A stretch of 64,000 nucleotides of DNA from Bog-756 sp963704585 (GTDB lineage Bacteria > Actinomycetota > Acidimicrobiia > Acidimicrobiales > RAAP-2): NCBI GenBank assembly GCA_963704585.1, contig OY969919.1:1116001-1180000 (forward strand). Reading direction: 5' to 3'. Position 1 is the stretch's first letter, and every line of letters starts with the position of its first letter. A program made the position numbers and the translations under genes. Below are positions 52,332 to 61,022 of the stretch, in pieces. The notes beneath the pieces were generated by a model, which saw nothing but the letters and a program-made list of their open reading frames with translations, had not been told where the DNA came from and ran no database searches.

Positions 52332-54842
52332 TCAGACGACGACGTTGACCAGCTTGGGCGGCTTCGCGATGACGCGCCGGGGCGCGCCACCGTCGAGCGC
52401 GGCGACCACGGCCGGCGAGGCGAGGGCCAGTCGTTCGGCCTCGCTCTCGGCCAGGTCGAGCGCGACCTCGAGCCGGTCGCGTACTTTGCCGTTGACCTGG
52501 ACGACCATCGTCGTCGTCTCCTGCGCGACGAGCTCCGGATCCGCGATCGGCCACGGGCGCGCGTGCACGTGGTCGCCGTGGCGGCACTCCCACGCCTCCG
52601 CCGCGACGTGCGGCGTCATCGGCGCGAGCAGGAGGAGGAGCGTGTCGACCGCTTCGTCGAGCACGCCGCGGTGCCCGCCGTCGCGTGCGTAGGGGGAGAC
52701 CAGGTTCACGAACTCCATGCAGGCCGCGACCGCCGTGTTGTACGACCAGCGCTCGAAGTCGCGGGTGACCCGGTCGATCAGGCGGTGGGTGGCGCGCCGC
52801 ACCTCGAGGTCGGACGGCTCGAGCGGCGCGTCGGTCTCTCCTGCGGTCCCCGCCGCGACCGTCTCGGTCAGTCGCCACACTCGGTCGAGGAACCGTCCGC
52901 ACCCCTCGATCACCGAGTCGGTCTGGTCGGACCAGTCGACGTCGTCGGCCGGCGGTCCGACGAAGAGGTGGAAGAGCCGGAGCGCGTCGGCGCCGACCGT
53001 CGAGAGGTACGTCTCGGGCGCGACCAGGTTCCCCTTCGACTTCGACATCTTCTTGCCGTCCATCCGGATCATCCCCTGGGTGAACAGCCGCGAGAACGGC
53101 TCGCGCACCTCGGCGGGCGAGAGCCCGAGGTCGGCGAGCGCCTTCGTGTAGAAGCGCGCGTAGAGGAGATGGAGGATCGCGTGCTCGATGCCGCCGATGT
53201 ACTGGTCGACCGGCATCCACCGCCGCGCGATCTCCGGATCGAACGGCTTGTCGGGCGTCCAGGGGTCGGTGAAGCGCAGGAAGTACCACGACGAGTCGAC
53301 GAAGGTGTCCATCGTGTCGGTCTCGCGCCTGGCCGGCTTCCCGCAGCGGGGACAGGTCGTGTCCCGGAATGCCGGATTGGTCGCGAGCGGCGACTCGCCG
53401 GTCGGCAGGAACTCGACGTCGTCGGGTGCGAGCACCGGCAGCTCGTCGAGCGGGACGGGGACGATCCCGTCGTCGTCGCAGTGCACGACGGGGATCGGGC
53501 AGCCCCAGAAGCGCTGGCGCGAGACGAGCCAGTCGCGCAGGCGGTAGTTGACGGTGCGGGTGCCGAGCCCGCCCTCCTCGAGCCAGGCGATGGCCCGCTC
53601 CTTGGCGGTCGGGATGTCGAGACCGTCGAGCCACGCGCTGTTGATTTTGGTGCCGGCGCCCGTGTACGCGCGACCCGGTCCGCCGTCTGGCCCGCCGTGC
53701 TCCTCCCACCCCTCGGGTGGCTGCACCGTGCGGACGACCGGGAGGCCGTAGGCCTCGGCGAAGTCCCAGTCACGCTGGTCCTCGGCGGGGACCGCCATGA
53801 TGGCACCGGTGCCGTAGCCCATGAGCACATAGTCCGCGACGTAGACCGGGACCTGCTGGTCGGTGAAAGGGTTGCGGACCGTCGACCCGGTGAACGCCCC
53901 GCGTTTCGCGAGGCTGGCCGCGCCGGATTCGCTGAGGCGCTCGACGTCGGTGCTCGCGGCGGCCCGGGCGCGCAGCTCTTCGACGGCCGCCCGGTGATCG
54001 GCCGTGGTGAGCTCGTCCACCATCGGGTGCTCGGGAGCGACCACGGCGTAGGTCATCCCGAAGGAGGTGTCCGGCCGGGTCGTGAAGATGCGGAGTGCGA
54101 GCGGAGGTCGGCCGTCGGAGCCGTCGCGGCCCTCGACGACCAGGTCGTACTCGGCGCCCTCGGAGCGCCCGATCCAGTTGCGCTGCATGGTCTTGACCCG
54201 CTCGGGCCACTCGAGCTCGTCGAGCCCGGCGAGGAGCTCGTCGGCGTACCTGGTGATCGCGAAGAACCACTGCTCGAGGTCACGCTTGACGACCGTGTCG
54301 CCGGAGCGCTCACAGGTCCCGTCCGCGAGCACCTGCTCGTTGGCGAGCACGGTCTGGCAGCCGGGGCACCAGTTGACCGGTGCGTTGGCGCGGTAGGCGA
54401 GCCCGGCCTCGAGGAAAGCGAGGAAGAGTACCTGGTTCCACTTGATGTACACGGGGTCGTGGCTGCGGATCTCGCGCCGCCAGTCGTAGACCGCGCCGAT
54501 CGAGGTGATGGAGGACTTGAGCTCCACGATCCGCGCCTCGGTGAAGAGGCGCGGGTGGGTCCCGGTCTTGATGGCGGCGTTCTCGGCCGGCAGCCCGAAC
54601 GAGTCGAAGCCGAAGGGCGAGAGCACGGCCTGGCCGAGCATGGTCCGGTGGCGGACCAGCAGGTCGCCGAAGGTGTAGTTGCGCACGTGGCCCATGTGGG
54701 CCGGCCCCGAGGGATAGGGGTACATGGTGAGCACGTAGGCGTGCGGGCGCGGGTCGTCGGCGTCGACCTCGTAGGTGCCGTCGTCGGACCAGCGCCGCTG
54801 CCACTTCTTCTCGACCTCGTGGACGTCGTAGGCGCGGGCCAT
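52332..54842 (-). CDS. leuS: leucyl-tRNA synthetase
   Basis: An 836-residue class I synthetase. The HIGH motif is HMGH in YPYPSGPAHMGHVRNYTFGD, KMSKS is intact in MDGKKMSKSKGNLVAPETYL, and the editing domain has TRPDTSFGMTYAVVAPEHP. The zinc-like insert CPGCQTVLANEQVL and the C-terminal anticodon-binding domain are present. ATG at 54842 gives the standard start ARAYDVHEVEKKWQ. It stands alone between convergent neighbours. Confidence 0.97.
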   Translation of the reverse strand: MARAYDVHEVEKKWQRRWSDDGTYEVDADDPRPHAYVLTMYPYPSGPAHMGHVRNYTFGDLLVRHRTMLGQAVLSPFGFDSFGLPAENAAIKTGTHPRLFTEARIVELKSSITSIGAVYDWRREIRSHDPVYIKWNQVLFLAFLEAGLAYRANAPVNWCPGCQTVLANEQVLADGTCERSGDTVVKRDLEQWFFAITRYADELLAGLDELEWPERVKTMQRNWIGRSEGAEYDLVVEGRDGSDGRPPLALRIFTTRPDTSFGMTYAVVAPEHPMVDELTTADHRAAVEELRARAAASTDVERLSESGAASLAKRGAFTGSTVRNPFTDQQVPVYVADYVLMGYGTGAIMAVPAEDQRDWDFAEAYGLPVVRTVQPPEGWEEHGGPDGGPGRAYTGAGTKINSAWLDGLDIPTAKERAIAWLEEGGLGTRTVNYRLRDWLVSRQRFWGCPIPVVHCDDDGIVPVPLDELPVLAPDDVEFLPTGESPLATNPAFRDTTCPRCGKPARRETDTMDTFVDSSWYFLRFTDPWTPDKPFDPEIARRWMPVDQYIGGIEHAILHLLYARFYTKALADLGLSPAEVREPFSRLFTQGMIRMDGKKMSKSKGNLVAPETYLSTVGADALRLFHLFVGPPADDVDWSDQTDSVIEGCGRFLDRVWRLTETVAAGTAGETDAPLEPSDLEVRRATHRLIDRVTRDFERWSYNTAVAACMEFVNLVSPYARDGGHRGVLDEAVDTLLLLLAPMTPHVAAEAWECRHGDHVHARPWPIADPELVAQETTTMVVQVNGKVRDRLEVALDLAESEAERLALASPAVVAALDGGAPRRVIAKPPKLVNVVV
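52362..52382. repeat. 21-bp direct repeat, copy 1 (in leuS 3' end)
   Basis: CTTCGCGATGACGCGCCGGG plus one G is identical to 54962-54982, exactly 2,600 bp away in the same orientation. Here it encodes PRRVIAK near the LeuS C-terminus. It may be a remnant of duplication or recombination around leuS. Confidence 0.85.
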
Positions 54843-54961
54843 GGACGACGATGGTATCGGCAGGCCGGTGCCGGCCCGTGCAGTCGACGATCGCGAGCGC
54901 ACCGACCGTCGGGCGTCTGCTCAGGTGCGTCCGGCACGCACGATGGAGACCGGCGGTGTGC

Positions 54962-54982
54962 CTTCGCGATGACGCGCCGGGG
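54962..54982. repeat. 21-bp direct repeat, copy 2 (upstream of leuS)
   Basis: The identical partner of 52362-52382. It lies in the non-coding gap between leuS and the next gene, 5 bp past that gene's stop codon. Confidence 0.85.
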
Positions 54983-54987
54983 TGTTC

Positions 54988-56163
54988 TCAGAGCCGGGCG
55001 GCCACCGCCGAGACCATGCTCCCCACCCGGTCGGCCGCGCCGTGGAGCCCGGCGAGGATCGTCGAGCCCGACGCGACCGAGGCGGCCGGTGGCACCGTCG
55101 CGGTGACCGGCGCGCCGTAGCCCGAGAGCCCGACGGTGACCTCGATCGCCGCGGCATTGGACACGGTCGATGACGCCGGGCTGCCGAAGAGCGCGGTCGC
55201 CGCGGTGGCGGTGAACCCGAGGGAGAACCGCAGCTGGTGCACCTTGCCGTCCCCACCCACCCAGACGGTGACCGGCACGGTGGTCGCGTCGAGCCGGCGC
55301 AGCGCAGCGGACGCAGCAGTAGGCACACCGGAGCCGGCAGCAGTCGAGCCGGTTGCGCCGTGGTGCGCGAGCCCGAGCACGGTGGCGACCGGCAGGCCGA
55401 CCGAGTACTCGGTGGCAGGTGCGCCCTGCAGCTGGACAGCGCCGTGGTCGGTGACGTGCGCACCCGTGGTCGCCACGAGGTCGAGCAGGGCACCGGGCTC
55501 GGCCAGTGCGGCCGAAGCCAGGGCCATCGCCGTCGGGGATCCGAGCGACGACGCGCGCGCGACGGACGTCTTGAACCACGTCCTTCCACCGAGCAGCGGG
55601 GACAAGGCCGGCACCGCGACGTAGACGGTGCCGCCCTGCGTCACGACGGTGAGCGCTCCCGCAGCACGTGTGCCGAGCAAGGCGGTCAGGGCCGGAATGC
55701 CCGCTGTCGTGCGCGCCACGCCGCTGACGAGATCGACGGAGCCGCGCCCCGAGACGAGGGTGACCGTCGACTCGTCGCCGGCGAGGGCGGCAGAGTACGT
55801 GTACGAGGCGGTCTTCGCCGCGACGGACTGCGATGCGGCGACGAGGAGTCCTGCGGGGACCTGGTGACCGGGCGGGAGCGCGCCCGTCCCGTACCCGGTG
55901 GTCCCGGACACGAGCGCGGCGGTCAGCGCCCCGAGCGCGAGCACGGTGGATCCGACCACCGCGGCAACCGTGCGGCGCGAGCGTCGGCTTCGACGGGCCT
56001 GGGTCCAGTGGGCTGGGTGGATGACCGTACCGGTCGTGCCCGGGTCGACGTCGAGGTCGTCCCGCGCCTTCGGCACCAGCGCTCCGCTGGGAGCGCGGCC
56101 GACGGGCAGGTGGTGGCGGAACGGGACGATGGCGCCGACCTCCTCGTCTGCCGTCTGCTTCAT
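54988..56163 (-). CDS. membrane-anchored extracytoplasmic protein, LppX/LprG-like
   Basis: A 391-residue protein. The first 95 residues are cytoplasmic and basic (HWTQARRSRRSRRTVAAVVG), followed by one helix (about 75-97) and a long Ala/Thr/Ser/Val-rich outer domain. That domain has SYTYSAALAGDESTVTLVSG, GGTVYVAVPALSPLLGGRTW and VWVGGDGKVHQLRFSLGF, reminiscent of the LppX/LprG lipid-binding fold and similar mucin-like actinobacterial proteins. No lipobox is present. Function is not assigned. ATG at 56163 precedes KQTADEEVGAI. Confidence 0.6.
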   Translation of the reverse strand: MKQTADEEVGAIVPFRHHLPVGRAPSGALVPKARDDLDVDPGTTGTVIHPAHWTQARRSRRSRRTVAAVVGSTVLALGALTAALVSGTTGYGTGALPPGHQVPAGLLVAASQSVAAKTASYTYSAALAGDESTVTLVSGRGSVDLVSGVARTTAGIPALTALLGTRAAGALTVVTQGGTVYVAVPALSPLLGGRTWFKTSVARASSLGSPTAMALASAALAEPGALLDLVATTGAHVTDHGAVQLQGAPATEYSVGLPVATVLGLAHHGATGSTAAGSGVPTAASAALRRLDATTVPVTVWVGGDGKVHQLRFSLGFTATAATALFGSPASSTVSNAAAIEVTVGLSGYGAPVTATVPPAASVASGSTILAGLHGAADRVGSMVSAVAARL

Positions 56164-56399
56164 CGCTCGGACCTCATGGGTTGCTCGCTCGTCATTCGGA
56201 CCTCGGGCGTCCTGACCAGACCCTGCACATCCTCTCTTCGGGCACCCGAGGAGTCTGCGGTGCGACACGGGGCCGGATCACGTGCGGCACGGGCGCACCG
56301 GTTGCGCAGGTGGACGATCGACTCTCGAGCCCCGGACCTCGAGCGCCGATGGTAGTGACGACCCGGTGGGAAGTCCGGTCGGGGTCCGTCGCTCCCACC

Positions 56400-57593
56400 T
56401 CACGTCACACTGGCAAGCGACCTGCCCGGCGACGGCTCGACCGCTCCCACACGCGCGGCACGCCGCTCGGCGAGGCACCAGGTCGTGAGCGTCACGAACG
56501 TCAGGACCGGTAAGACGTCGGCCAGCAGGACACCGGCTGCACCGGTCGACGACCACCAGTACGGGGCAAGGACGGCGAGGGCGACCAGCGCCCAGAGCAT
56601 CGAGCGGACCGGTCGTGTCACCTGACGGCGACCCTCGCCCATCAGCGCCGGTGGGATGACGAGCAGCCAGATCCAGTGGTGCGACCACGAGATGGGAGAC
56701 ACGAGCAGGCCCATGAGGGCCACGGCGATGAGCGCGAGGACGTGGCGCCCCGAGTCCACGCACCGCTTGGCGACGAAGAGGGAGACGACGACCGTCACCA
56801 GGCAGAGCGCAAGCCAGATGGCGGTCGGGGCGTGCGCGGCGAACGGGGCCCGATGCACCACGGCGTACCAGGATTGATTGCCGCTGTAGGTGACCGATCC
56901 TGTTCTCGACGCCACGAAGGCCTCGTGCAACCAGTAGGTCGAGGAGAGCGATGGCATCACGATCCAGGTGAGCAGCCCGCACCCGACGAAGGTGGCGCCA
57001 GTCCTCCCGACGGCCTTCCAGTCCCGGCCGAGCACGAAGAGCAGCACGAAGACCAACGGGGTGAGCTTGATCGCAGCGGCGACCCCGATGGCGAGGCCCC
57101 GGTACCTCGGCGGCACGACCAGGACGTCGGCCACGACGAGGAAGAGCAGGAGGAACTCGATCTGGCCGTAGTCCATGCCGCTCCGTGCCGGCTCGAGGAG
57201 CAGCATCGCAACGCACACCCAGGCCAGCGACGACGGCCACAGCTGCGGGCTCCATCTCCTCCCTTGGCGGTTGGCCACGATCGCCACCGCACACGTCGAG
57301 GCGACGATGCTCGCGATCCACAGGAACCAGCGCGCTCCGACGGCAGGCAGCGCGGTCGTCCACGAGAGCGCGGCAAGGGCCAGCGGCGGGTACGTGAACG
57401 GCAGGTGATGCACGGTGAAGGACGACGCATAGGGGTCGTGGCCGACGAGCCACCAGCGCGATGCGTCCCGGTAGACGGCGAAGTCCAACCCGTAGTGGGG
57501 CCCCCAGAGGGCGAGGTAGCAAAGGAGCGCAGCCGTCGTGAGAACCGCCGCGGCGAGGGGCCACGCCCACTCCGGCCTTGCTGAGCTCCGCAC
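56400..57593 (-). CDS. GT87-family polyprenol-dependent mannosyltransferase-like protein
   Basis: A 397-residue polytopic membrane protein with about ten helices. The N-terminal loop GLDFAVYRDASRWWLVGHDP carries an Asp motif typical of GT-C enzymes, and later VSPISWSHHWIWLLVIPPAL is a known GT87 block. GT87 members such as PimE add mannose from polyprenyl phosphate on the outer membrane face. Donor and acceptor are not known here. Start is GTG. The IS element begins 67 bp beyond the gene's start. Confidence 0.88.
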   Translation of the reverse strand: MRSSARPEWAWPLAAAVLTTAALLCYLALWGPHYGLDFAVYRDASRWWLVGHDPYASSFTVHHLPFTYPPLALAALSWTTALPAVGARWFLWIASIVASTCAVAIVANRQGRRWSPQLWPSSLAWVCVAMLLLEPARSGMDYGQIEFLLLFLVVADVLVVPPRYRGLAIGVAAAIKLTPLVFVLLFVLGRDWKAVGRTGATFVGCGLLTWIVMPSLSSTYWLHEAFVASRTGSVTYSGNQSWYAVVHRAPFAAHAPTAIWLALCLVTVVVSLFVAKRCVDSGRHVLALIAVALMGLLVSPISWSHHWIWLLVIPPALMGEGRRQVTRPVRSMLWALVALAVLAPYWWSSTGAAGVLLADVLPVLTFVTLTTWCLAERRAARVGAVEPSPGRSLASVT

Positions 57594-57660
57594 GAGGAGA
57601 GGCTACGTCCCGCGGATGTGGTCCCTGCCAGTCCGTTCGAGAACGTGTCCCACAGGACCT

Positions 57661-58999
57661 GTTGCCTCACGTCAAATCCTCCGGGAACGCTGATTCGTTG
57701 CCTCACGTAAAACCTCCGGATGGCGGGACTCGTTGAAGCTCCGGTTGACCCGGGGCTTGACCGGCGCCGGGGCCTTGGTCAGAGCCAGTCGCTCGAGCCG
57801 TGTGGTGAGGTCTCCGATGGATCGGGACAACTCGCCTGGATGGACGGATCGCATCGTTCGCTTGAGGCGTGCCCGGTCCCGATCGGCGAGTGCTGGATGG
57901 TGGATCGCTCGCTCGGCGGGCGTCGTCGCCCGGTCGTGGCGCTTGATGACCTTGGCGCCATGGCGCTCCTTCGAGACCAGCTTCTGTTGGGGGAGGAGGT
58001 AGTTGGTGAAGGCCCGGTCGAGCTCCCAGATCGCGTTCAGCACCTCGAGCTCGGCGTCGGTGTCGAAGCGGAGGTAGCCGACCAGCCCTCGCACATGGGT
58101 CCAGTTCTTCTGTTCGACGTGGGCACCGTCGTTCTTGTTGCCCGACCGGGACCGGGTGAAGGTGACGTGATTCTCCTTGCAGTAGTTGAACAGATGGGCG
58201 TTGATGAACTCCGAGCCGTTGTCGGAGTCGATGCCGAGGACCGGGAACGGGAACACCTCGATCACGTGCTGGAGGGCGTCGAACACCCAGACGGCCGCCT
58301 TGTTCTTGACCGACCGGTTGACCGTCCAACCAGTCGCGATGTCGGTCACGGTGAGGGTGCAGCAGAACTCACCGGTCGAGTTGCCGCCCTCGTGACCGAC
58401 GAGGTCGATCTCGACGAAGCCCGGCCGGTTCTCGTCCCACTCGGCCCAGGTCCGGATCGGGATCTGGGACTTGAGGAGGGAGCCGGGCTTGGTGTGGGAA
58501 CGTCCGCGGCTGCCGAGCGCACGGCGAGCGGGACCGAGGTGTCGGTCGATCGTGGCCGCGCTCATGGTGGTGAGCAGGTCCGCCACCCCGTCGGTGCAGC
58601 GGAGGTCGCCGTCCCGCCGGAGGAGGGGGACGACGGTCGGGAGCACGGGGGCGAGACGCTTGCCGGCCGGGCACCGGAGCAGGGTCCACGCTTGGACCAG
58701 GGCGTCGACGACCGCCGGGCCGTAGGTCGGTCGGCGCGGCTTCCTCGAGACGACCGGCTTGAGGGTGCCGGCTGCCCGAAGGGCCGCCCTCGCGTGGTCT
58801 CGGTGCCACCCGGTCAGAGCGACCAGCTCGTCCAACACGACGGTCTTTTCCGCCCTGGTGGCACGCTTGTAGCGGAGGGCCAGCTTCTTCGTGACGGCCT
58901 TGCGTTCACTCATCGAGAGCTCCATGGACGAGGGCGTAACGGCCACGGAGCTGGACGAGTGGGATCCCCTACGAAGCGGAGATTCCTATTTGAGGCAAC
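57661..58999 (-). mobile_element. insertion sequence with DDE transposase (ISNCY-like)
   Basis: A 1,339-bp element bounded by GTTGCCTCA at 57661-57669 and its inverse TGAGGCAAC at 58991-58999. The inner parts of both ends also share a TCCG-rich match. The left end carries a second direct copy of the terminal motif at about 57697-57718 (GTTGCCTCACGTAAAACCTC). No target-site duplication is visible in the immediate flanks. The right flank starts with the 12-bp palindrome GTAGACGTCTAC. Confidence 0.8.
57672..58946 (-). CDS. transposase with integrase catalytic domain
   Basis: A 424-residue (or slightly shorter) transposase. An N-terminal HTH region (SERKAVTKKLALRYKRATRA; LTGWHRDHARAALRAAG) precedes the DDE core: VEIDLVGHEGGNS (first Asp), LGIDSDNGSEFIN (second Asp) and NDGAHVEQKNW (Glu). 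It most resembles ISNCY-type transposases found in many actinobacteria and proteobacteria. The GTG at 58946 is the most upstream start; ATGs at 58925 and 58913 are alternatives. The stop codon lies inside the left terminal repeat. The gene appears intact. Confidence 0.9.
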   Translation of the reverse strand: MAVTPSSMELSMSERKAVTKKLALRYKRATRAEKTVVLDELVALTGWHRDHARAALRAAGTLKPVVSRKPRRPTYGPAVVDALVQAWTLLRCPAGKRLAPVLPTVVPLLRRDGDLRCTDGVADLLTTMSAATIDRHLGPARRALGSRGRSHTKPGSLLKSQIPIRTWAEWDENRPGFVEIDLVGHEGGNSTGEFCCTLTVTDIATGWTVNRSVKNKAAVWVFDALQHVIEVFPFPVLGIDSDNGSEFINAHLFNYCKENHVTFTRSRSGNKNDGAHVEQKNWTHVRGLVGYLRFDTDAELEVLNAIWELDRAFTNYLLPQQKLVSKERHGAKVIKRHDRATTPAERAIHHPALADRDRARLKRTMRSVHPGELSRSIGDLTTRLERLALTKAPAPVKPRVNRSFNESRHPEVLREATNQRSRRI

Positions 59000-59164
59000 G
59001 TAGACGTCTACGCGGAGACTTCTCGTGAGTCAATGCGCAGGATCCGGCACCTGCGGCCCGCACGACTAGGATCAGCGCTTCCGAGGTGTGAGCTCCACAA
59101 GGGCTCCCGCCCGGCAGTAACTTTTGGCATCACGCTCGGAGCGGACCCCGTCCCGAGCAGCTAC

Positions 59165-59238
59165 GGGGGCGTAGCTCAGCTGGTAGAGCGCTTGACTGGC
59201 AGTCAAGAGGTTCGAGGGTTCGAGTCCCTTCGCCTCCA
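59165..59238 (+). tRNA. tRNA-Ala (anticodon GGC)
   Basis: A cloverleaf can be drawn. The acceptor stem GGGGGCG/CGCCTCC includes the G3:U70 wobble that defines alanine tRNA. The D-arm is GCTC...GAGC. The anticodon stem CTTGA/TCAAG has loop CTGGCAG, so the anticodon is GGC at 59198-59200. The T-arm is GAGGG-TTCGAGT-CCCTT. No 3' CCA is encoded. It marks the left border of the lower-GC stretch to its right. Confidence 0.95.
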
Positions 59239-59456
59239 CCCGTTGTCGGAATTACAACGTTTTCCCTGGTCAGAGCCGGTATTTCACTGGATCCTCCGAA
59301 CCAAGGCAAACGGCGATGTTCGAACCCCTCCCTGAACTAGGGGAACGTCCGATTCGGGTCGGCTGTCCGGTCGAGCGGGCCAGGCCCCGGCCGACCTTGG
59401 GGCCGTGGAAGCCTTGGTGCCACTCGCACGTGGCACCCGTTCTCTTCGAAGAGCAT
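59239..59456. other. spacer between tRNA-Ala and the oxidoreductase gene
   Basis: No coding signal was recognised. A perfect 8-bp hairpin GGTGCCAC-TCGCAC-GTGGCACC at 59416-59437 lies 20 bp past the stop of the minus-strand gene and may terminate it. No second copy of the tRNA 3' end was noticed in the window. Confidence 0.5.
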
Positions 59457-60074
59457 TCAGAGCGCTTTGGCTCCCAAGGCGATGTCGAAGCCGGCGCCGC
59501 TGCGTGCCACACCGACTAGGAGGACGCCGGCCCATTCAAGGACGTGAGCCATTTCGAGACCTCCTGCGTCAAGGGGCCGCATGTCCAAGCTCTCCAGAAA
59601 CGCTGCGACCCGTGCCTTCGCCTCGGCGCTGTCGCCGGCGAAGAACACGTCCACGGGCTTGTCTTCAGCAAGAACGCCCTGAAGGATGGTATTGAATGCT
59701 TTCACGACGTGCGTGTCCTCGGGGGCGGCGGCCTCGATCTGCTGGGACACCGAGTCGCCCGGGGTAGTCACGAGTCCGGTGACGTCGGCGTTGAACGGGT
59801 TGGTGATGTCGACGACGATCTTGCCGGACAGCGCATCGCCGTAGTGCGTTACCACTTCAACCGCGCCGGTGTACAGGACGGCGACGATGACGATGTCGCC
59901 CGCCGGCCTCGCCCCAAACGTGCCGACGGTGGCTCCGTTGCCGATCTGGTCGGCAAGCGCTTGGGCCTTGGCGGTGTTGCGGCTCATGAACTCGATGGTG
60001 TGGCCGTGCTTCGCTGCCCGGGTGCCGATGGTGGTGGCCATGTTGCCCGAGCCGATGATGCTGATGGTGGTCAT
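59457..60074 (-). CDS. NADPH-dependent F420 reductase-like NAD(P)-binding protein
   Basis: A 205-residue Rossmann protein. It opens MTTISIIGSGNMATTIGTRA, a GxGxxA cofactor motif, then FMSRNTAKAQALADQIG, and has VVDITNPFNADV and VVKAFNTILQGVLAE. These features match the family of F420-dependent NADP oxidoreductase and its NADP-binding relatives. At about 205 residues it is a single-domain form. Whether it uses F420 cannot be told. It is the first gene right of tRNA-Ala. Confidence 0.85.
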   Translation of the reverse strand: MTTISIIGSGNMATTIGTRAAKHGHTIEFMSRNTAKAQALADQIGNGATVGTFGARPAGDIVIVAVLYTGAVEVVTHYGDALSGKIVVDITNPFNADVTGLVTTPGDSVSQQIEAAAPEDTHVVKAFNTILQGVLAEDKPVDVFFAGDSAEAKARVAAFLESLDMRPLDAGGLEMAHVLEWAGVLLVGVARSGAGFDIALGAKAL

Positions 60075-60173
60075 AACGGATGCTCCTTCGTGGTGTCTGG
60101 ATCGGTTAGTCGTGAGGGCCTTGCTGACGTGATGGCCTGGCGCGTCGGAAGATTGCCCACGCCGGCAACGCGT

Positions 60174-60908
60174 TCAGATCACTGTGGTGCCGCCGTCGGC
60201 CACCAACTCCATGCCGTTGACGTAGCTCGAGTCGTCCGAGGCGAGGAACAACGCGACCGACGCGATCTCCTCAGGGCGCCCCATCACTCGCCTCGGAATC
60301 ACGGATTCGAACTGCACCTTCATCTCCGGCGACATCACCTCCTCCAACATTGGCGAGGCGATCTGGCCGGGGGTCAGCACATTCACCCGGATCTTCCTAT
60401 CCCTCAGCTCTGCCACCCACACCCACGCGTAGGCGGGTAGGACCGCCTTGCTCGCCGCGTACACGCTCCAATCGGGGTAACCCCGGAGCGACGCGTTCGA
60501 CCCGGTCATGAAGATCGAGCCTCCATCGTTGAATAGTGGAAGTGCCTTTTGGACCGTGAACAGCGTGCCCCGCGCGTTCAGCGAGAAGGCGGCATCGAAC
60601 TGCTCCTCGGTGATCTCGCCGAGCCCGCCCTGTTCGCCCACTCCGGCACTTGCCCACAACGCGTCGATTGAGCCCTTTGTCTCCTTGACCGCCTCGAACA
60701 GGCGGTCCAGGTCGCCGAGGTCGGCCGAATCAGCCTGTACGCCGGTCACGTTCCGACCGATCAGATTGACGGCCTCGTCTAGCGCGTCCTTCCGACGGCC
60801 CGTGATGAAAACATGCGCTCCCTCATCAACGAACAGCTGGGCACCGGCCAGTGCCATGCCGCTCGTCCCGCCTGTAATCACCGCGATCTTGCCATCGAGC
60901 TTTCCCAT
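60174..60908 (-). CDS. short-chain dehydrogenase/reductase
   Basis: A 244-residue SDR. TGGTSGMALAGAQLFVDEGA is a variant of TGxxxGIG with Met in place of Ile-Gly. ASAGVGEQGG replaces NNAG, Ser lies in IFMTGSNASLRG, and YxxxK is YAASK. The C-terminus has DDSSYVNGMELVADGGTTV. The gene is divergent from a TetR regulator; two copies of a short operator-like motif lie in the gap. This TetR/SDR arrangement is common in mobile or accessory regions. Confidence 0.9.
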   Translation of the reverse strand: MGKLDGKIAVITGGTSGMALAGAQLFVDEGAHVFITGRRKDALDEAVNLIGRNVTGVQADSADLGDLDRLFEAVKETKGSIDALWASAGVGEQGGLGEITEEQFDAAFSLNARGTLFTVQKALPLFNDGGSIFMTGSNASLRGYPDWSVYAASKAVLPAYAWVWVAELRDRKIRVNVLTPGQIASPMLEEVMSPEMKVQFESVIPRRVMGRPEEIASVALFLASDDSSYVNGMELVADGGTTVI

Positions 60909-60931
60909 GAGTCCTCCGTCAGCTCTGTTGC

Positions 60932-60948
60932 CGGTGTTATGTACACCG
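60932..60948. promoter_or_regulatory. operator-like palindrome, copy 1
   Basis: CGGTGT-TATGT-ACACCG has 6-bp perfect arms with a 5-bp centre, in the gap between the divergent SDR and TetR genes. Its right part TATGTACACCG recurs at 60982-60992. Binding by the adjacent TetR protein is likely. Confidence 0.65.
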
Positions 60949-60981
60949 ATCTGATTGCTTAACGTAGCAGAGGATGCGGGC

Positions 60982-60992
60982 TATGTACACCG
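60982..60992. promoter_or_regulatory. operator-like motif, copy 2
   Basis: TATGTACACCG repeats the right half of the first operator, 44 bp away in the same direction; the flanking bases also match (G[T/C] before, [A/G]TC after). It lies 31 bp before the TetR start and could mediate autoregulation. Confidence 0.55.
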
Positions 60993-61022
60993 GTCGGTAC
61001 CCACCGGGACTAAGCTGGGCTT

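Noticed and set aside
52563..55106. 847-codon plus-strand frame opposite leuS
   Set aside because: LeuS with HIGH and KMSKS motifs is on the minus strand; this frame is an antisense artefact of high GC.
59033..59335. 100-codon open frame across tRNA-Ala
   Set aside because: It reads through a well-formed tRNA gene and shows no protein similarity.
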